From Oleispira antarctica RB-8 (GTDB lineage Bacteria; Pseudomonadota; Gammaproteobacteria; Pseudomonadales; Oceanobacteraceae), in the NCBI GenBank assembly GCA_000967895.1, contig FO203512.1, positions 2,503,350 through 2,567,349 on the forward strand: a DNA stretch of 64,000 nt, read 5' to 3'. Below are positions 28,277 through 38,119 of this stretch, in pieces (the stretch's first letter is position 1; every line of letters begins with the position of its first letter). Below the pieces are notes generated by a model, which saw only the letters and a program-made list of their open reading frames with translations, was not told where the DNA came from and searched no databases. A program made the position numbers and the translations under genes.

Positions 28277-28990
28277 ATGCCCCTGTTGCTCACTGTCATA
28301 GTATCAACACTGCTGGTCGGTCTAGCCATGCCACTAGGCGCACTGCTTGCTCATTTTGAAAAAGTTAAAAGTGTGTGGCTTGAGCAAGAACTTAAACACG
28401 GTGTAATGGCCATTGGCGGAGGTGCTTTACTATCAGCAGTTGCCTTAGTGTTAGTGCCTGAAGGGATCGCAAATCTGAATCCATTAGCAGCTTGCGCTTG
28501 GTTTATACTAGGCGGGCTTAGCTTTATGTATCTTGATATTTACCTCAAGAAAATAGATACCCCCGCCAGTCAACTAGCCGCAATGCTGTCGGACTTCATT
28601 CCTGAATCAATCGCATTAGGAGCAGCATTCGCAACCGGGAGTAATAATGCATTTTTACTGGCCGCGTTAATTGCTTTGCAAAATTTACCCGAAGGATTTA
28701 GTGCCTACTCTGAATTAAAAACCTCCTCAGTTTACAAGCCTAAAAAGATTATCATTATGTTTTTTCTAATGGCGACACTCGGCCCCATAGCAGGCGTTTC
28801 TGGCTATTTGTGGCTATCAGATTCTCCAGAAATAATTTCTGCCATCATGCTATTTGCTTCTGGCGGCATTCTCTACTCCATATTCCAAGATTTGGCGCCT
28901 CAAGTTAAATTAGAAAAACACTGGGCACCACCAATGGGGGCTGTGCTTGGGTTTACTCTTGGTATGCTGGGTTTAATGTTAACGACCTAA
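28277..28990 (+). CDS. ZIP-family divalent metal transporter
   Basis: 237 residues, about eight hydrophobic helices. The ZIP metal-path motifs are seen in helices IV and V: DFIPESIALGAAF and ALIALQNLPEGFSAY, with the conserved His replaced (ZIP usually has HxxPEG; here NLPEG is kept). It would import Zn2+, Fe2+ or a related ion across the inner membrane, or act as a broad cation carrier. AAGGAAAAAAG before the ATG is a strong RBS. The pentapeptide gene follows after 25 nt, likely in one transcript. Confidence 0.85.
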   Translation: MPLLLTVIVSTLLVGLAMPLGALLAHFEKVKSVWLEQELKHGVMAIGGGALLSAVALVLVPEGIANLNPLAACAWFILGGLSFMYLDIYLKKIDTPASQLAAMLSDFIPESIALGAAFATGSNNAFLLAALIALQNLPEGFSAYSELKTSSVYKPKKIIIMFFLMATLGPIAGVSGYLWLSDSPEIISAIMLFASGGILYSIFQDLAPQVKLEKHWAPPMGAVLGFTLGMLGLMLTT

Positions 28991-29015
28991 TATTCCAGAA
29001 AGGAAAAAAACACTC

Positions 29016-29612
29016 ATGATTGACCCAAGGATTAGCGAACACTACAACCAAAACTTTAGTGGTATTCAATTCACGAAAGAAGAACTAGATGAAGTAGAGT
29101 TTGATAACTGCACATTTAAAAATTGCGATTTTTCTGGCACTCAATTTAAGCATTGCAAATTCATTGAATGCCACTTTTTTCAGTGTAATTTAAGTAATAT
29201 TAAAATTGGTTATAGTCGTTTTAATGAGGTGTTTTTTGAGCATTGCAAAATGCTAGGTATCGATTGGACACGCGCTCACTGGCCAAATTTAGCCTTAGCC
29301 TCACCTCTCAAATTTACTCATTGCATTTTGAATGATTCATCTTTTCATAGCTTGAATCTAACTGAACTTCAACTTGAAAGCTGCAAAATACAAGACGTAG
29401 ATTTTCGTGAAGGAAATTTCAGCCAAAGTAACTTTAGCGGCAGTGATTTTAGCTACAGTTTATTTAATCGTACGCAGCTGGTTGAAACTGATTTCACCGA
29501 AGCAAGCAACTACAATATAGACATTCATTCGAACAACATTAAGCAAGGTAAATTCAGCCGTGATCAAGCACTTAACTTGTTGATAGGTTTAGACATTGAA
29601 CTGGTGGATTAA
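29016..29612 (+). CDS. Pentapeptide-repeat protein (Qnr/McbG-like)
   Basis: 198 residues made almost wholly of A(D/N)LxF-type pentapeptides (FDNCTFKNCDFSGTQF ... DFREGNFSQSNFSGSDF), interrupted by a loop near GIDWTRAHW. They build a right-handed quadrilateral beta-helix that mimics B-form DNA. Length and the break at position about 80 resemble chromosomal Qnr-type proteins that protect DNA gyrase, but Qnr identity cannot be proved by eye. AGAAAGGAAA precedes the ATG. It follows the ZIP gene. Confidence 0.85.
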   Translation: MIDPRISEHYNQNFSGIQFTKEELDEVEFDNCTFKNCDFSGTQFKHCKFIECHFFQCNLSNIKIGYSRFNEVFFEHCKMLGIDWTRAHWPNLALASPLKFTHCILNDSSFHSLNLTELQLESCKIQDVDFREGNFSQSNFSGSDFSYSLFNRTQLVETDFTEASNYNIDIHSNNIKQGKFSRDQALNLLIGLDIELVD

Positions 29613-29651
29613 CGATAATAAGAAGAGGCAGAAAAGAAATAAACGAAAGTA

Positions 29652-29677
29652 GAGCAGCCGATCATCAGGCCGCTCTA
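29652..29677 (-). terminator. Hairpin, possible acs terminator
   Basis: AGAGCAGCC and GGCCGCTCT form a stem with one mismatch and an 8-nt loop, 67 bp beyond the acs stop. On the minus strand a pyrimidine-rich but discontinuous T tract follows, so termination is plausible, not certain. Confidence 0.45.
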
Positions 29678-29743
29678 ACGTCATAATGCTATTCCTATAA
29701 CGTCCTGTTTTGAAAGCACACTATGTATTTAAGCTACTCAGGC

Positions 29744-31705
29744 TTAACGATTCACTCGCTGCTCGATTAATTCATCAACCACCGCAGGATCTGCCAAGGT
29801 GGAAGTATCACCTAATGCACCACATTCATTTTCAGCAATTTTACGTAAAATACGACGCATTATTTTACCTGAACGAGTTTTCGGCAGACCTGATGTTAAC
29901 TGAATTAAATCAGGAGTAGCGATAGGACCTATATCTTGACGCACCCACTTTTTCAGTTCTAATACCAGCGCATCATTCACCTCTTTATCAGCACTTAGTT
30001 CGCCTTTATTTAACGTCACATACACATAAATGCCTTGACCCTTAATATCATGTGGGTAACCCACTACCGCTGCTTCTGCAACTTTAGGATGCGCTACCAA
30101 AGCACTTTCTATTTCGGCGGTCCCCATACGATGCCCTGAAACATTCAGCACATCGTCAACACGCCCAGTAATCCAGTAATAGCCGTCTTCATCACGACGG
30201 GCACCATCACCGGTGAAATACATACCCGCATACGTGGAAAAATAGGTTTGCATAAAGCGCTCATGGTCGCCATAAAGCGTGCGTGATTGCCCAGGCCAAC
30301 TATCGAGTATCACCAAATTACCTTCGCCCACGCCTTCTACTATATTACCCTCAGCATCAACTAAAGCAGGTTGAACACCAAAGAATGGGCGCGTCGCGGA
30401 GCCTGGCTTTAATGTTGTAGCACCCGGAAGTGGCGTAATCATGATGCCACCGGTCTCCGTTTGCCACCAAGTATCCACAATCGGACACCTTTCCTCACCA
30501 ATCGTGCGGTAATACCATTCCCACGCCTCAGGATTAATCGGCTCACCCACGGTGCCAAGAACTCTTAAAGAATGACGCTTGGTTTCCGTCACCGCCGCAT
30601 CACCTTCGGCCATGAGCGCGCGAATCGCGGTAGGGGCGGTATAAAGGATATTCACCCCATGCTTATCAACGACTTGTGATACGCGATTAATATTAGGATA
30701 GTTAGGCAGGCCTTCGCACATTAATGACGTTGCCCCATTTGCTAGAGGTCCATACACCAAATAGGTATGGCCAGTAATCCAACCCACATCCGCCGTACAC
30801 CAATACACCTCACCCTCTTGATAATCAAAGACATATTCGTGAGTTAACGAGGCATAAACCATGTAGCCGCCAGTCGTGTGAACCACGCCTTTTGGTTTTC
30901 CTGTAGAACCTGAGGTATACAGAATAAACAAAGGATCTTCGGCACGCATTTCCGCTGGCTGGCAATGTTTAGATTCTTTTGCAATCGCATCGTGGTACCA
31001 AATATCGCGGCTTCTATGCCAATCTATATTGGCGCCTGTACGCTTTACCACAATGACTTTTTCGACGGTATTAACACTTGGGTGCGTTAATGCCTCATCA
31101 ACATTCTCTTTAAGCGGGACGGTTTTACCACCACGAACCCCTTCATCGGCAGTAATCACCACCTTCACTTGGCTATCATCAATACGCCCCGCTAGAGCAT
31201 CGGGAGAGAAGCCACCAAACACAACAGAATGAATAGCGCCAATGCGCGCGCACGCTAACATAGCAACAACCGCTTGTGGCACCATAGGCATGTAGATACA
31301 TACCACATCACCTTTGCGCACACCTTGTGTTTTTAACGCATTAGCAAATTGACACACTTCACCGTGCAACTCTTTATAGCTAATATGGCGATCATCCGTT
31401 GGCTCATCGCCTTCCCAAATAATCGCCGTTTGATCACCACGAGTCGCCAAGTGTCGATCTAAACAGTTAGCCGAGGCATTTAAAGTGCCGTCTTTATACC
31501 AGTTAATATTTACCTTATGCTCATCAAAAGAAATATCGCGCACTTGAGTAAACGGTTCAATCCAATCAATGCGTTTGCCCTGCTCTGCCCAAAAGCCTTC
31601 TGAGTCGTCAATCGAGCGTTTATACATAGCTTCATACTGATCATTATTAACCAACGTGGTTAAACCAATATTTTCTTTAACTGGATAGCGTTTAATATCT
31701 GACAT
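29744..31705 (-). CDS. acs: Acetyl-CoA synthetase
   Basis: About 653 residues, the normal Acs length. ATP-binding motif [19 protein letters not shown] (residues about 265-283), the WWQTETGG substrate pocket (about 413-420), [23 protein letters not shown], and C-terminal [12 protein letters not shown] with the regulatory acetyl-lysine are all present. It activates acetate to acetyl-CoA via acetyl-AMP. ATG 31705 (MSDIKRYP) was chosen because GGA lies 6-7 nt upstream; an ATG at 31711 is in frame. Together with AckA-Pta it covers low- and high-affinity acetate use. Confidence 0.97.
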   Translation of the reverse strand: MSDIKRYPVKENIGLTTLVNNDQYEAMYKRSIDDSEGFWAEQGKRIDWIEPFTQVRDISFDEHKVNINWYKDGTLNASANCLDRHLATRGDQTAIIWEGDEPTDDRHISYKELHGEVCQFANALKTQGVRKGDVVCIYMPMVPQAVVAMLACARIGAIHSVVFGGFSPDALAGRIDDSQVKVVITADEGVRGGKTVPLKENVDEALTHPSVNTVEKVIVVKRTGANIDWHRSRDIWYHDAIAKESKHCQPAEMRAEDPLFILYTSGSTGKPKGVVHTTGGYMVYASLTHEYVFDYQEGEVYWCTADVGWITGHTYLVYGPLANGATSLMCEGLPNYPNINRVSQVVDKHGVNILYTAPTAIRALMAEGDAAVTETKRHSLRVLGTVGEPINPEAWEWYYRTIGEERCPIVDTWWQTETGGIMITPLPGATTLKPGSATRPFFGVQPALVDAEGNIVEGVGEGNLVILDSWPGQSRTLYGDHERFMQTYFSTYAGMYFTGDGARRDEDGYYWITGRVDDVLNVSGHRMGTAEIESALVAHPKVAEAAVVGYPHDIKGQGIYVYVTLNKGELSADKEVNDALVLELKKWVRQDIGPIATPDLIQLTSGLPKTRSGKIMRRILRKIAENECGALGDTSTLADPAVVDELIEQRVNR

Positions 31706-32177
31706 AAGCATTCCTATTAGGGGAATTAACCCGAATTTATTTTTATATTTGTTATCGTTTAACTGTACAGCAAGTGAATGTGCTAGAAAACACTAAATAG
31801 AAACCTTCATCCTTATGACTTTTTTTGACGAATACTCTAGAGCAATAGCACTAATGTTACAAAATAAGTGTTTTATATAAGTTTTTTTACCTTATTAACA
31901 ATTTTTTACATATAAATACATTTTACTGCTGACTGACAATATTTGTCGCTTATCGACCTAAAAATTTGCTGTTTAAGCAGTTTGTGTCACCTATGCCTAA
32001 AGTATTAGTTCCATATTCCATTCATCTCTTCTTTTACAAGCGCCAAACGTAAAACATCAATAAATTTAAAGGGTTGCAGCCTCTGTAGATCACGCCATTT
32101 CAACAGTCGCTAAATTGACGTAAATAAGGAGAGTCCATAGAATCTAATACATATAACCTAGTCATTTAGAGACAAAC
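31706..32177. other. Long divergent intergenic region, acs / DUF11 operon
   Basis: About 470 bp, very AT-rich in the middle (31855-31925) with no open frame. It must contain the acs promoter and the promoter of the surface-protein operon. No operator or hairpin stands out by eye. Confidence 0.5.
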
Positions 32178-35100
32178 GTGCCAATAAACCACTTTAACTT
32201 CAGTCGGAGAATCAATTTATACACTCATTGTATGAATGTTTTCTATTGTCTTGAGTTATTTGGTAAACACTTGATCGCTGGTTTTATAGCTATTTTCGTA
32301 ATCAATTTTTCAGCTCATGCCGAAAACGTCATTTTACGCCACAGCTTTGCGGGTAATATTTCTTTTGAGTTAACTGGAAATACTTTACGAGATGCGAGCA
32401 ATACCTGCCTTCCAATTTCAGGGGGACAATCTTTTGGTAGCATCTCCCTACCAAGCAACGCAACGATCAAAGCAGCCTATTTATATTGGTCTGGGTCAGG
32501 CACATCAGATAACCAAGTAAGCCTCAATGGGCAAACCGTCACATCACAATGGAGTTACACTGAAACGTTTGATGGACGCGCTTATTTCAGTGAAAAAGCG
32601 GATGTTACCTCTCTGGTTTCAAACACCTCAACAAGCTACCGTGTTTCAGGGCTTACGTTTAACGGTACAAATACGTATTGTCGAACTGAAGGTGCATACG
32701 CTGGCTGGGCGTTAGGCATTATCTTTGAACATTCTGCTGAGCCCTTAAGAGTTGTTAATGTCTTCGATGGCTTTAAAAACTTTTGGGGAAGCCAATTCGT
32801 CTTAATTCCTAATAATTTCATTATCGCCGATGACCCTGCGGGTAAGAAAGGTAAGCATGCCCATATCACTTGGGAAGGTGATGCCAATAACTCACAGTCG
32901 CGTAACAATTTCTCAGAGTCATTACAATTTGAAAACATCAATCTAACGGATGGGAATAATCCTTCAAACAATCAATTCAATGGATTTTCGAACGTTGTAG
33001 GTACGGCAACTAGCGGTGTAGATATCGACGAATATCAAATTGGTAATCTATTACGTGCTGGAGATACCAGTGTTCATACAAGGTATTCTTCCGGACAAGA
33101 CGCCGTTTTTCTAACGGCAGAATTTATCAGTGTTCCTAATGAGCCTGTGGCAGATTTATCCATTCAGCAGTCTGGGTTAACAAATATTGTTCGTGGCGGC
33201 CCAAATACCATTAATTTTACCGTTACAAATAAGGGTCCTAATATAGCGTCTAGCAATACTCAAGTGACTCTCCCCTTACCTGAAGGGTTAAGCTTCAATA
33301 GTGTTGCAGGAAATCAGTGGAATTGTTCTGAAGCTGCTAGAGAAATTACGTGTAATTATTTAAATACCATTGCAAAAAATGCTTCTGCCAGCTCACTCTC
33401 GATTACGTTCACCGCTGCGAATGCGACGGCGAATAGTGTTAGCCTCTCTGCAACAGTTACCGGTATTAAATTCGATAATATTTTATCGAACAATACCCAT
33501 TCGCAAACTTATAATGTGATTTCAGCAGACCTTTCAAATTCTAAAAAAACGGTTATTGATCTCAATGGCGGCAATGTACAAGCCGGAGATACATTACGAT
33601 ATACAATTGATCTGATTGAGACTAATGGAGTATCCATATCAGGGATAACTCTTAAGGATAATTTACCGAGTAATATTTCATCTTTTAACGTTATCAGCAT
33701 ACCGACCGGGGCCAACAATAATAGCCAGCCATCTCCGGCAGGTAATAATTCTGCTGGTTTAGTATCGATATCTAATATTGCAATAGCAGCCAATACAACT
33801 GCCTCGATAATTATAGATGCAACAATCAGTTCTTCTACTCCGACGAATACTGCGATTACCAATACGGCAATAATCAGCAGCACAGGCGTAGCCGATATTA
33901 ATATTGACTCAGCTACCATTTATATCTCGAAACCTGCCAATCCAGCATCGGGAAACAAACCTCTTTACTTGCGCCAAACATCAAACTTAAGCCGTATTCA
34001 ACCAACCTCTCCTGCTTTTAATACTTTAGCCGACTTGGCCAAAAAGACTTATGTAATAAATCCAGCTTTTCAGCAAGAGTTTCAATTTTCTGACTCTACA
34101 GTCAGCGCCTATTTATTCTTACAAAATGATGATACATACGGTTCCTGGAGACATACTGTAACTGTAAGTTTAATACTCAATAATAATCAAAACTTAGGGA
34201 GTATCGAACGCAGAATAAGCATTCCATCGTCAGGAATTACAGAGAATAATGTTGCTTTATTTGAATTTGAAATACCACTTTCAAGAACGCCTATAATTGC
34301 GGTAGGTGATACTTTATCGCTACAGGTAATGAACGACTCTCGATACAGTCAAGACAGCTTACGCATTTATTCTATTGATCCAAATCCCAACGCTTCTGAC
34401 AGCGTATCACCTTATAGTTTAGTGAGCCTGCCTGCAGCAACGGTTATTAATGTTGATCAAATCTCTATCATCAAAGACACACAGAAAATAACGGAAGCCT
34501 CACCTTCTGACGACATAATTATTCAGGCAGAAGTAAGTGACCCTTTTGGTTCTTTTGATATCCGTGCTGCTAATATTTCCATTAAAGATTCTCAAGGTGA
34601 TGAGGTCATTGTCCAACAAGCAATGAGCGTTCTTTCCGATTCGTCAAATGCAAAAAAGACATTTCAATTCAGCTACAACCTTCCTGCTGATGCAACTCTT
34701 GGTGATTGGAAAATTTCGGTTACCGCATTCGAAGGTGTTGAAAATGAAATCAACCATACCAGTGACTCAATACTTAAAATAACGGCACTTCTTCCGAACA
34801 TTACAATTACCAAAACGGTAGACGTTTTTTCAGATCCTGTGCATGGTGAAAATTCAAATAATAATTTTTCTAAAGCACTACCTGGTGCCATTTTAACGTA
34901 CACAGTCACAGCAATTAATACAGGCCCTGGTATTGCACAAAATAATTCAATTTGGATTAGTGATGTTGTGCCAACTCACACATTTCTTACTGTCAGTGAT
35001 TTTGATGGTATTGCTGGCACTGGTCCCATTAGTCAACAATCAAATGCCTCACCGAGCGGCCTTAACTATAACTTCAACAGTCTCGCTAGCACGACTGATG

Positions 35101-35279
35101 ATATAGAGTTTTCGAATACTAATGGTTCAAACTTTGACTATAGCCCTGTAGCAGACAGCGACGGCATAGACAAAAACATTACCCATTTTAGAATAAATCC
35201 AAAGGGTATTTTTCAAGCACCTGTTGCTGGAGAAAGCCCAACCCAATTCACAATTAAATTTCGAGTTCGGCTTCAATAG
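32178..35279 (+). CDS. Secreted DUF11-repeat surface protein (1033 aa)
   Basis: The frame opens at GTG 32178; an ATG at 32232 gives a compact signal peptide (GKHLIAGFIAIFVINFSAHA). The mature N-terminal block (about 50-320) has repeated beta patterns with TIKAAYLYWSGSG and AGWALGIIFEH, as in large surface adhesin-type proteins. DUF11/TIGR01451 repeats follow at about 325-430 (VTNKGPNIASSN), 440-555 and 880-1033 (TAINTGPGIAQNN). Asn, Ser and Thr are abundant and Cys is rare. It is exported to the periplasm or surface, and is the first gene of a five-gene DUF11 operon. It has no recognised catalytic motif. Confidence 0.8.
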   Translation: MPINHFNFSRRINLYTHCMNVFYCLELFGKHLIAGFIAIFVINFSAHAENVILRHSFAGNISFELTGNTLRDASNTCLPISGGQSFGSISLPSNATIKAAYLYWSGSGTSDNQVSLNGQTVTSQWSYTETFDGRAYFSEKADVTSLVSNTSTSYRVSGLTFNGTNTYCRTEGAYAGWALGIIFEHSAEPLRVVNVFDGFKNFWGSQFVLIPNNFIIADDPAGKKGKHAHITWEGDANNSQSRNNFSESLQFENINLTDGNNPSNNQFNGFSNVVGTATSGVDIDEYQIGNLLRAGDTSVHTRYSSGQDAVFLTAEFISVPNEPVADLSIQQSGLTNIVRGGPNTINFTVTNKGPNIASSNTQVTLPLPEGLSFNSVAGNQWNCSEAAREITCNYLNTIAKNASASSLSITFTAANATANSVSLSATVTGIKFDNILSNNTHSQTYNVISADLSNSKKTVIDLNGGNVQAGDTLRYTIDLIETNGVSISGITLKDNLPSNISSFNVISIPTGANNNSQPSPAGNNSAGLVSISNIAIAANTTASIIIDATISSSTPTNTAITNTAIISSTGVADINIDSATIYISKPANPASGNKPLYLRQTSNLSRIQPTSPAFNTLADLAKKTYVINPAFQQEFQFSDSTVSAYLFLQNDDTYGSWRHTVTVSLILNNNQNLGSIERRISIPSSGITENNVALFEFEIPLSRTPIIAVGDTLSLQVMNDSRYSQDSLRIYSIDPNPNASDSVSPYSLVSLPAATVINVDQISIIKDTQKITEASPSDDIIIQAEVSDPFGSFDIRAANISIKDSQGDEVIVQQAMSVLSDSSNAKKTFQFSYNLPADATLGDWKISVTAFEGVENEINHTSDSILKITALLPNITITKTVDVFSDPVHGENSNNNFSKALPGAILTYTVTAINTGPGIAQNNSIWISDVVPTHTFLTVSDFDGIAGTGPISQQSNASPSGLNYNFNSLASTTDDIEFSNTNGSNFDYSPVADSDGIDKNITHFRINPKGIFQAPVAGESPTQFTIKFRVRLQ

Positions 35280-35306
35280 CTAAAACTGAAATAAAGGAAA
35301 GAAAAT

Positions 35307-36407
35307 ATGAAAAAGAAACAATTTTCTAAGCTTCTAGCGTCATCTGCCATTTTAGGTGGAGTATTACTCAGCAGTAATGTTTTTGCTGTGGGAACCGAAG
35401 CGGGTACCGAGATCACCAATACCGCTAGTGTAAGTTTCAAACGAGCTAATGGAGTAGAAGCAGACCCGGTTACTGCGCAAGCTTCTTTTAATGTTGATGA
35501 AATCATTAATATTAATAATACCGCTCCTTCTTCAAGTACCACTATTAATGCTGGCGATATGGGTGCAGTAATTAATAGCTATACAGTTTCTAATTTAGGT
35601 AATGCTAGCGAATCGATTACACTTTCGGCAATTCATTCCTCCAGTTCGGATTTCACTCCAACAGGAAAGAATATTTATTATCAGCGTTCCAACGCCACAA
35701 GTGATACCGACAAACTGGATGCTTCCGACAAACGTTACACAGCAGGCGAAGAGATTTTATTAGCCAAAGACGAAGTGCTAACGGTTTATGTAACTTATGA
35801 TATTCCTGAGACAGCCACCAATGCTGAAACTGCCATTATTAACCTAACAGTGTCCTCTACAACACCCGGTGCAAGTAGCGCGATTTTGGGTGATGTATTA
35901 AACGACCAAGGTACTGTTGGAAGTAATAATCAAGTCATTGATGCCATCGTTATTCAAGGTCAAGCCGAAGCTAACGCAACCTTCATTGTCGATATCGATA
36001 TTAATAGCTTACAAGTCAGTATCAATAAAGTGATCGTCGGTGATATTGCCAATGGAATAGTAACTAACTCAGCAGGTGATTCCACTAATACTAGCGCATT
36101 TATTCCAGGTGCTGAAGTGACTTATTTAGTCGTAGTCACAGTGAAAAATGGTACAGCAGCAGAGTTAACAATCGTTGATACTGTTCCTGAAAACATGACC
36201 TACCTAGGTAGTTCGGTAAAAATTAAATCTGAAGACGGCGGAATCATTGACATTGCGACGACAGACTTTAGTTCTTTCACCCGACCTATAGCAGGTAAAT
36301 TTAGTGAGCCTACAGACAAAGGTACAGGCGATATTACAGTCAATTTTGGCGATCAAGCCGACGGAGATTATGCCATCGTTTTAACCGCAATTATTGATGC
36401 TGAATAA
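35307..36407 (+). CDS. Secreted DUF11-domain protein (366 aa)
   Basis: The signal peptide is MKKKQFSKLLASSAILGGVLLSSNVFA, with AAAGGAAAG just before the ATG. The mature part opens with GTEITNTASVSFKRANG, the pattern of an NTAxVxY beta-sandwich also seen in genes four and five. A middle domain has NAGDMGAVINSYTVSNLGNASESITL, and the C-terminal domain (about 235-366) is DUF11 with PGAEVTYLVVVTVKNGTAAELTIVDTVPENM. It is Thr- and Asn-rich, with no Cys. Gap to the previous gene is 27 nt. Function unknown; a structural subunit is likely. Confidence 0.8.
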   Translation: MKKKQFSKLLASSAILGGVLLSSNVFAVGTEAGTEITNTASVSFKRANGVEADPVTAQASFNVDEIININNTAPSSSTTINAGDMGAVINSYTVSNLGNASESITLSAIHSSSSDFTPTGKNIYYQRSNATSDTDKLDASDKRYTAGEEILLAKDEVLTVYVTYDIPETATNAETAIINLTVSSTTPGASSAILGDVLNDQGTVGSNNQVIDAIVIQGQAEANATFIVDIDINSLQVSINKVIVGDIANGIVTNSAGDSTNTSAFIPGAEVTYLVVVTVKNGTAAELTIVDTVPENMTYLGSSVKIKSEDGGIIDIATTDFSSFTRPIAGKFSEPTDKGTGDITVNFGDQADGDYAIVLTAIIDAE

Positions 36408-36427
36408 TCTATTTTAAGGAACTATTT

Positions 36428-36910
36428 ATGATTAAAAAAATACTAATTATCTTCGGCATAACTTGCTCAAGTTTAATACTTAGCTCAACTGCTAATGCAG
36501 AAGTCACGTTGAAAAACAATGTATTTGAAGTGGTAATAGCCACAGCTGAAGATGGAAGTCAAACCGAGCAGTGGCGAGCACCCGATAAGATACTACCTGG
36601 CGAAAAAGTCGGCTATCAAATTAATTTTAAAAATAATGGAGACGAACCTGCAGCCGATATCATTATCGTGAACCCAATTCCTGAGCATACAATTTATGTT
36701 CAAAATTCTGCTAAAGGACTTAATACCACGATTGAATTTTCTGTAAATAACGGAAAAACCTTCGCGCTTCCTAGTCAACTTTTCATGGAAAAAGATGGCC
36801 AGCGTGTGCAAGCAGAAGCAGCCGATTACACACAAGTTCGCTGGATACTAGACAAACCATTGACGGCGGGTGCTTCATCAACCGTTCAGTACATTGTAAA
36901 AATTAAATAA
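36428..36910 (+). CDS. Small secreted single-domain DUF11 protein (160 aa)
   Basis: Signal peptide MIKKILIIFGITCSSLILSSTANA, then one DUF11 unit: LPGEKVGYQINFKNNGDEPAADIIIVNPIPEHTIYV and the final strand TVQYIVKIK directly before the stop. AAGGA precedes the ATG. It is the minimal member of the operon, perhaps a cap or an adaptor between larger subunits. No other domain is seen. Confidence 0.8.
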   Translation: MIKKILIIFGITCSSLILSSTANAEVTLKNNVFEVVIATAEDGSQTEQWRAPDKILPGEKVGYQINFKNNGDEPAADIIIVNPIPEHTIYVQNSAKGLNTTIEFSVNNGKTFALPSQLFMEKDGQRVQAEAADYTQVRWILDKPLTAGASSTVQYIVKIK

Positions 36911-36938
36911 TTAAACTTAAAAAGAAAAGGAAACAACT

Positions 36939-38003
36939 ATGAAACTAAAAACCTTCGCGTTGATTGCTGCCAGTTCAGCAATGACATTACCCGCCTTTGC
37001 TGCGGATTATGACCTCACAGCAACGGATACTTTATTCGGTACGGGCGTTAGCAATACAGCTTCTTTATCGTACTCTGTAAATGGTACCGATATAGCCGAA
37101 ACGAGTAATACCGTAGAGTTTAAAGTAGACAGAAAAGTAATTTTCTCGGTTACAGATAACCATACAGGTGCAGAGCCTGTTATTGTTAATGCAGGCGACA
37201 CGGCAACAACAATCTATACACTACAGAATGACAGTAACGCCCCCATTAGTTTTGAATTACCTATTCCAGCTGAAGGCACTGAGTACTCTTATACTATTGG
37301 TAGTATTACGACGACTGTCACAAGTGGAACTCTAGCGGGTTCTTCAGACTTAATCATTCCATTAGGTGAAGGAGATTTGGCTGGCGACTCAGATTTAGTT
37401 GAAATTACGGTTGAGATCACAGTGCCTGATAATGCAGAAAGTGGTTCTGATATCACGACGTCATTAGTATTAGTGGCCGTTGAACCTGCTACCAATACTG
37501 AAATTGGTGCGGCGGGTGTAACGATTGGTGATCCGATTGTTGCTACAGCATCGACTGAAGCATGGGATGAGGATGTAATACAAACAATTAGTATTGCAGG
37601 TTTATTAGATGATACGTCTGTTACATTAACAAGCGACCAAGCTTTCATTGTATCAGCGTCTGATATTGCACTTGTTAAAGGCGTTGCAATTTTATCTGAT
37701 CCAATCAACCTTACTACAAATCCTAAAGCTATTCCTGGTGCGATTGTTGAATATACGTTAACAATCACCAACTCTGGTTTAATTGAAGCTACCGGCGTTG
37801 ATCTAACGGATGAAGTGCCTACAGCTTTCGATTTAACTGATGCCTATCTAGAAATTTATACATTAGATGGCGCTAATATAGTGCCAACCATTGATGTTAA
37901 TAAGTTAACCTTCACTGGTTTAACTATTCCTGCGGCAACAGATATAAACGAAAAAAGTACTTATGGTGAAACAATCATTAAGTTCACGGTCAAGCTGCCT
38001 TAA
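36939..38003 (+). CDS. Secreted DUF11-domain protein (354 aa)
   Basis: Signal peptide MKLKTFALIAASSAMTLPAFA, RBS AAAAGGAAAC. The opening GVSNTASLSYSVNG mirrors the 366-residue protein of gene two, and the two proteins share the order NTA-domain, middle NAGD domain (IVNAGDTATTIYTLQND), then DUF11 (PGAIVEYTLTITNSGLIEATGVDLTDEVPTAF). They look like paralogs made by tandem duplication. The last strand is IIKFTVKLP. The stop TAA overlaps the ATG of the next frame by one base. Confidence 0.8.
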   Translation: MKLKTFALIAASSAMTLPAFAADYDLTATDTLFGTGVSNTASLSYSVNGTDIAETSNTVEFKVDRKVIFSVTDNHTGAEPVIVNAGDTATTIYTLQNDSNAPISFELPIPAEGTEYSYTIGSITTTVTSGTLAGSSDLIIPLGEGDLAGDSDLVEITVEITVPDNAESGSDITTSLVLVAVEPATNTEIGAAGVTIGDPIVATASTEAWDEDVIQTISIAGLLDDTSVTLTSDQAFIVSASDIALVKGVAILSDPINLTTNPKAIPGAIVEYTLTITNSGLIEATGVDLTDEVPTAFDLTDAYLEIYTLDGANIVPTIDVNKLTFTGLTIPAATDINEKSTYGETIIKFTVKLP

Positions 38004-38014
38004 TGTTTTTATTA

Positions 38015-38066
38015 AGTACGCTTCGTACTCACACTCTCCAGAGCTCTTGCTCTGGGGTGCGTGAGT
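38015..38066 (+). promoter_or_regulatory. Two overlapping hairpins at the gene four/gene five junction
   Basis: AGTACG-ctt-CGTACT (38015-38029) is a small perfect hairpin. Its right arm overlaps an 18-bp stem at 38027-38044 pairing with 38049-38066 (2 mismatches, 4-nt loop TCTT). They are mutually exclusive in three bases. No T-run follows, so mRNA processing or attenuation is more likely than a plain terminator. Confidence 0.6.
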
Positions 38067-38119
38067 GCGCCTTAAATACGTCTAAACTTTCAAACATTGA
38101 AAGCGAATTCACTCATAAG

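Noticed and set aside
33509-33919. Minus-strand 136-residue frame opposite the 1033-aa gene
   Set aside because: Hydrophobic Val/Ile repeats are the mirror of Asn/Asp/Thr-rich codons; no start signal or domain.
37289-37771. Long open frame (160 aa) on the minus strand opposite DUF11 gene four
   Set aside because: It lies wholly inside a well-supported gene with signal peptide and RBS, lacks its own RBS, and is low-complexity hydrophobic Ser/Val/Ile as expected for the antisense of a Thr/Asp/Asn-rich gene.
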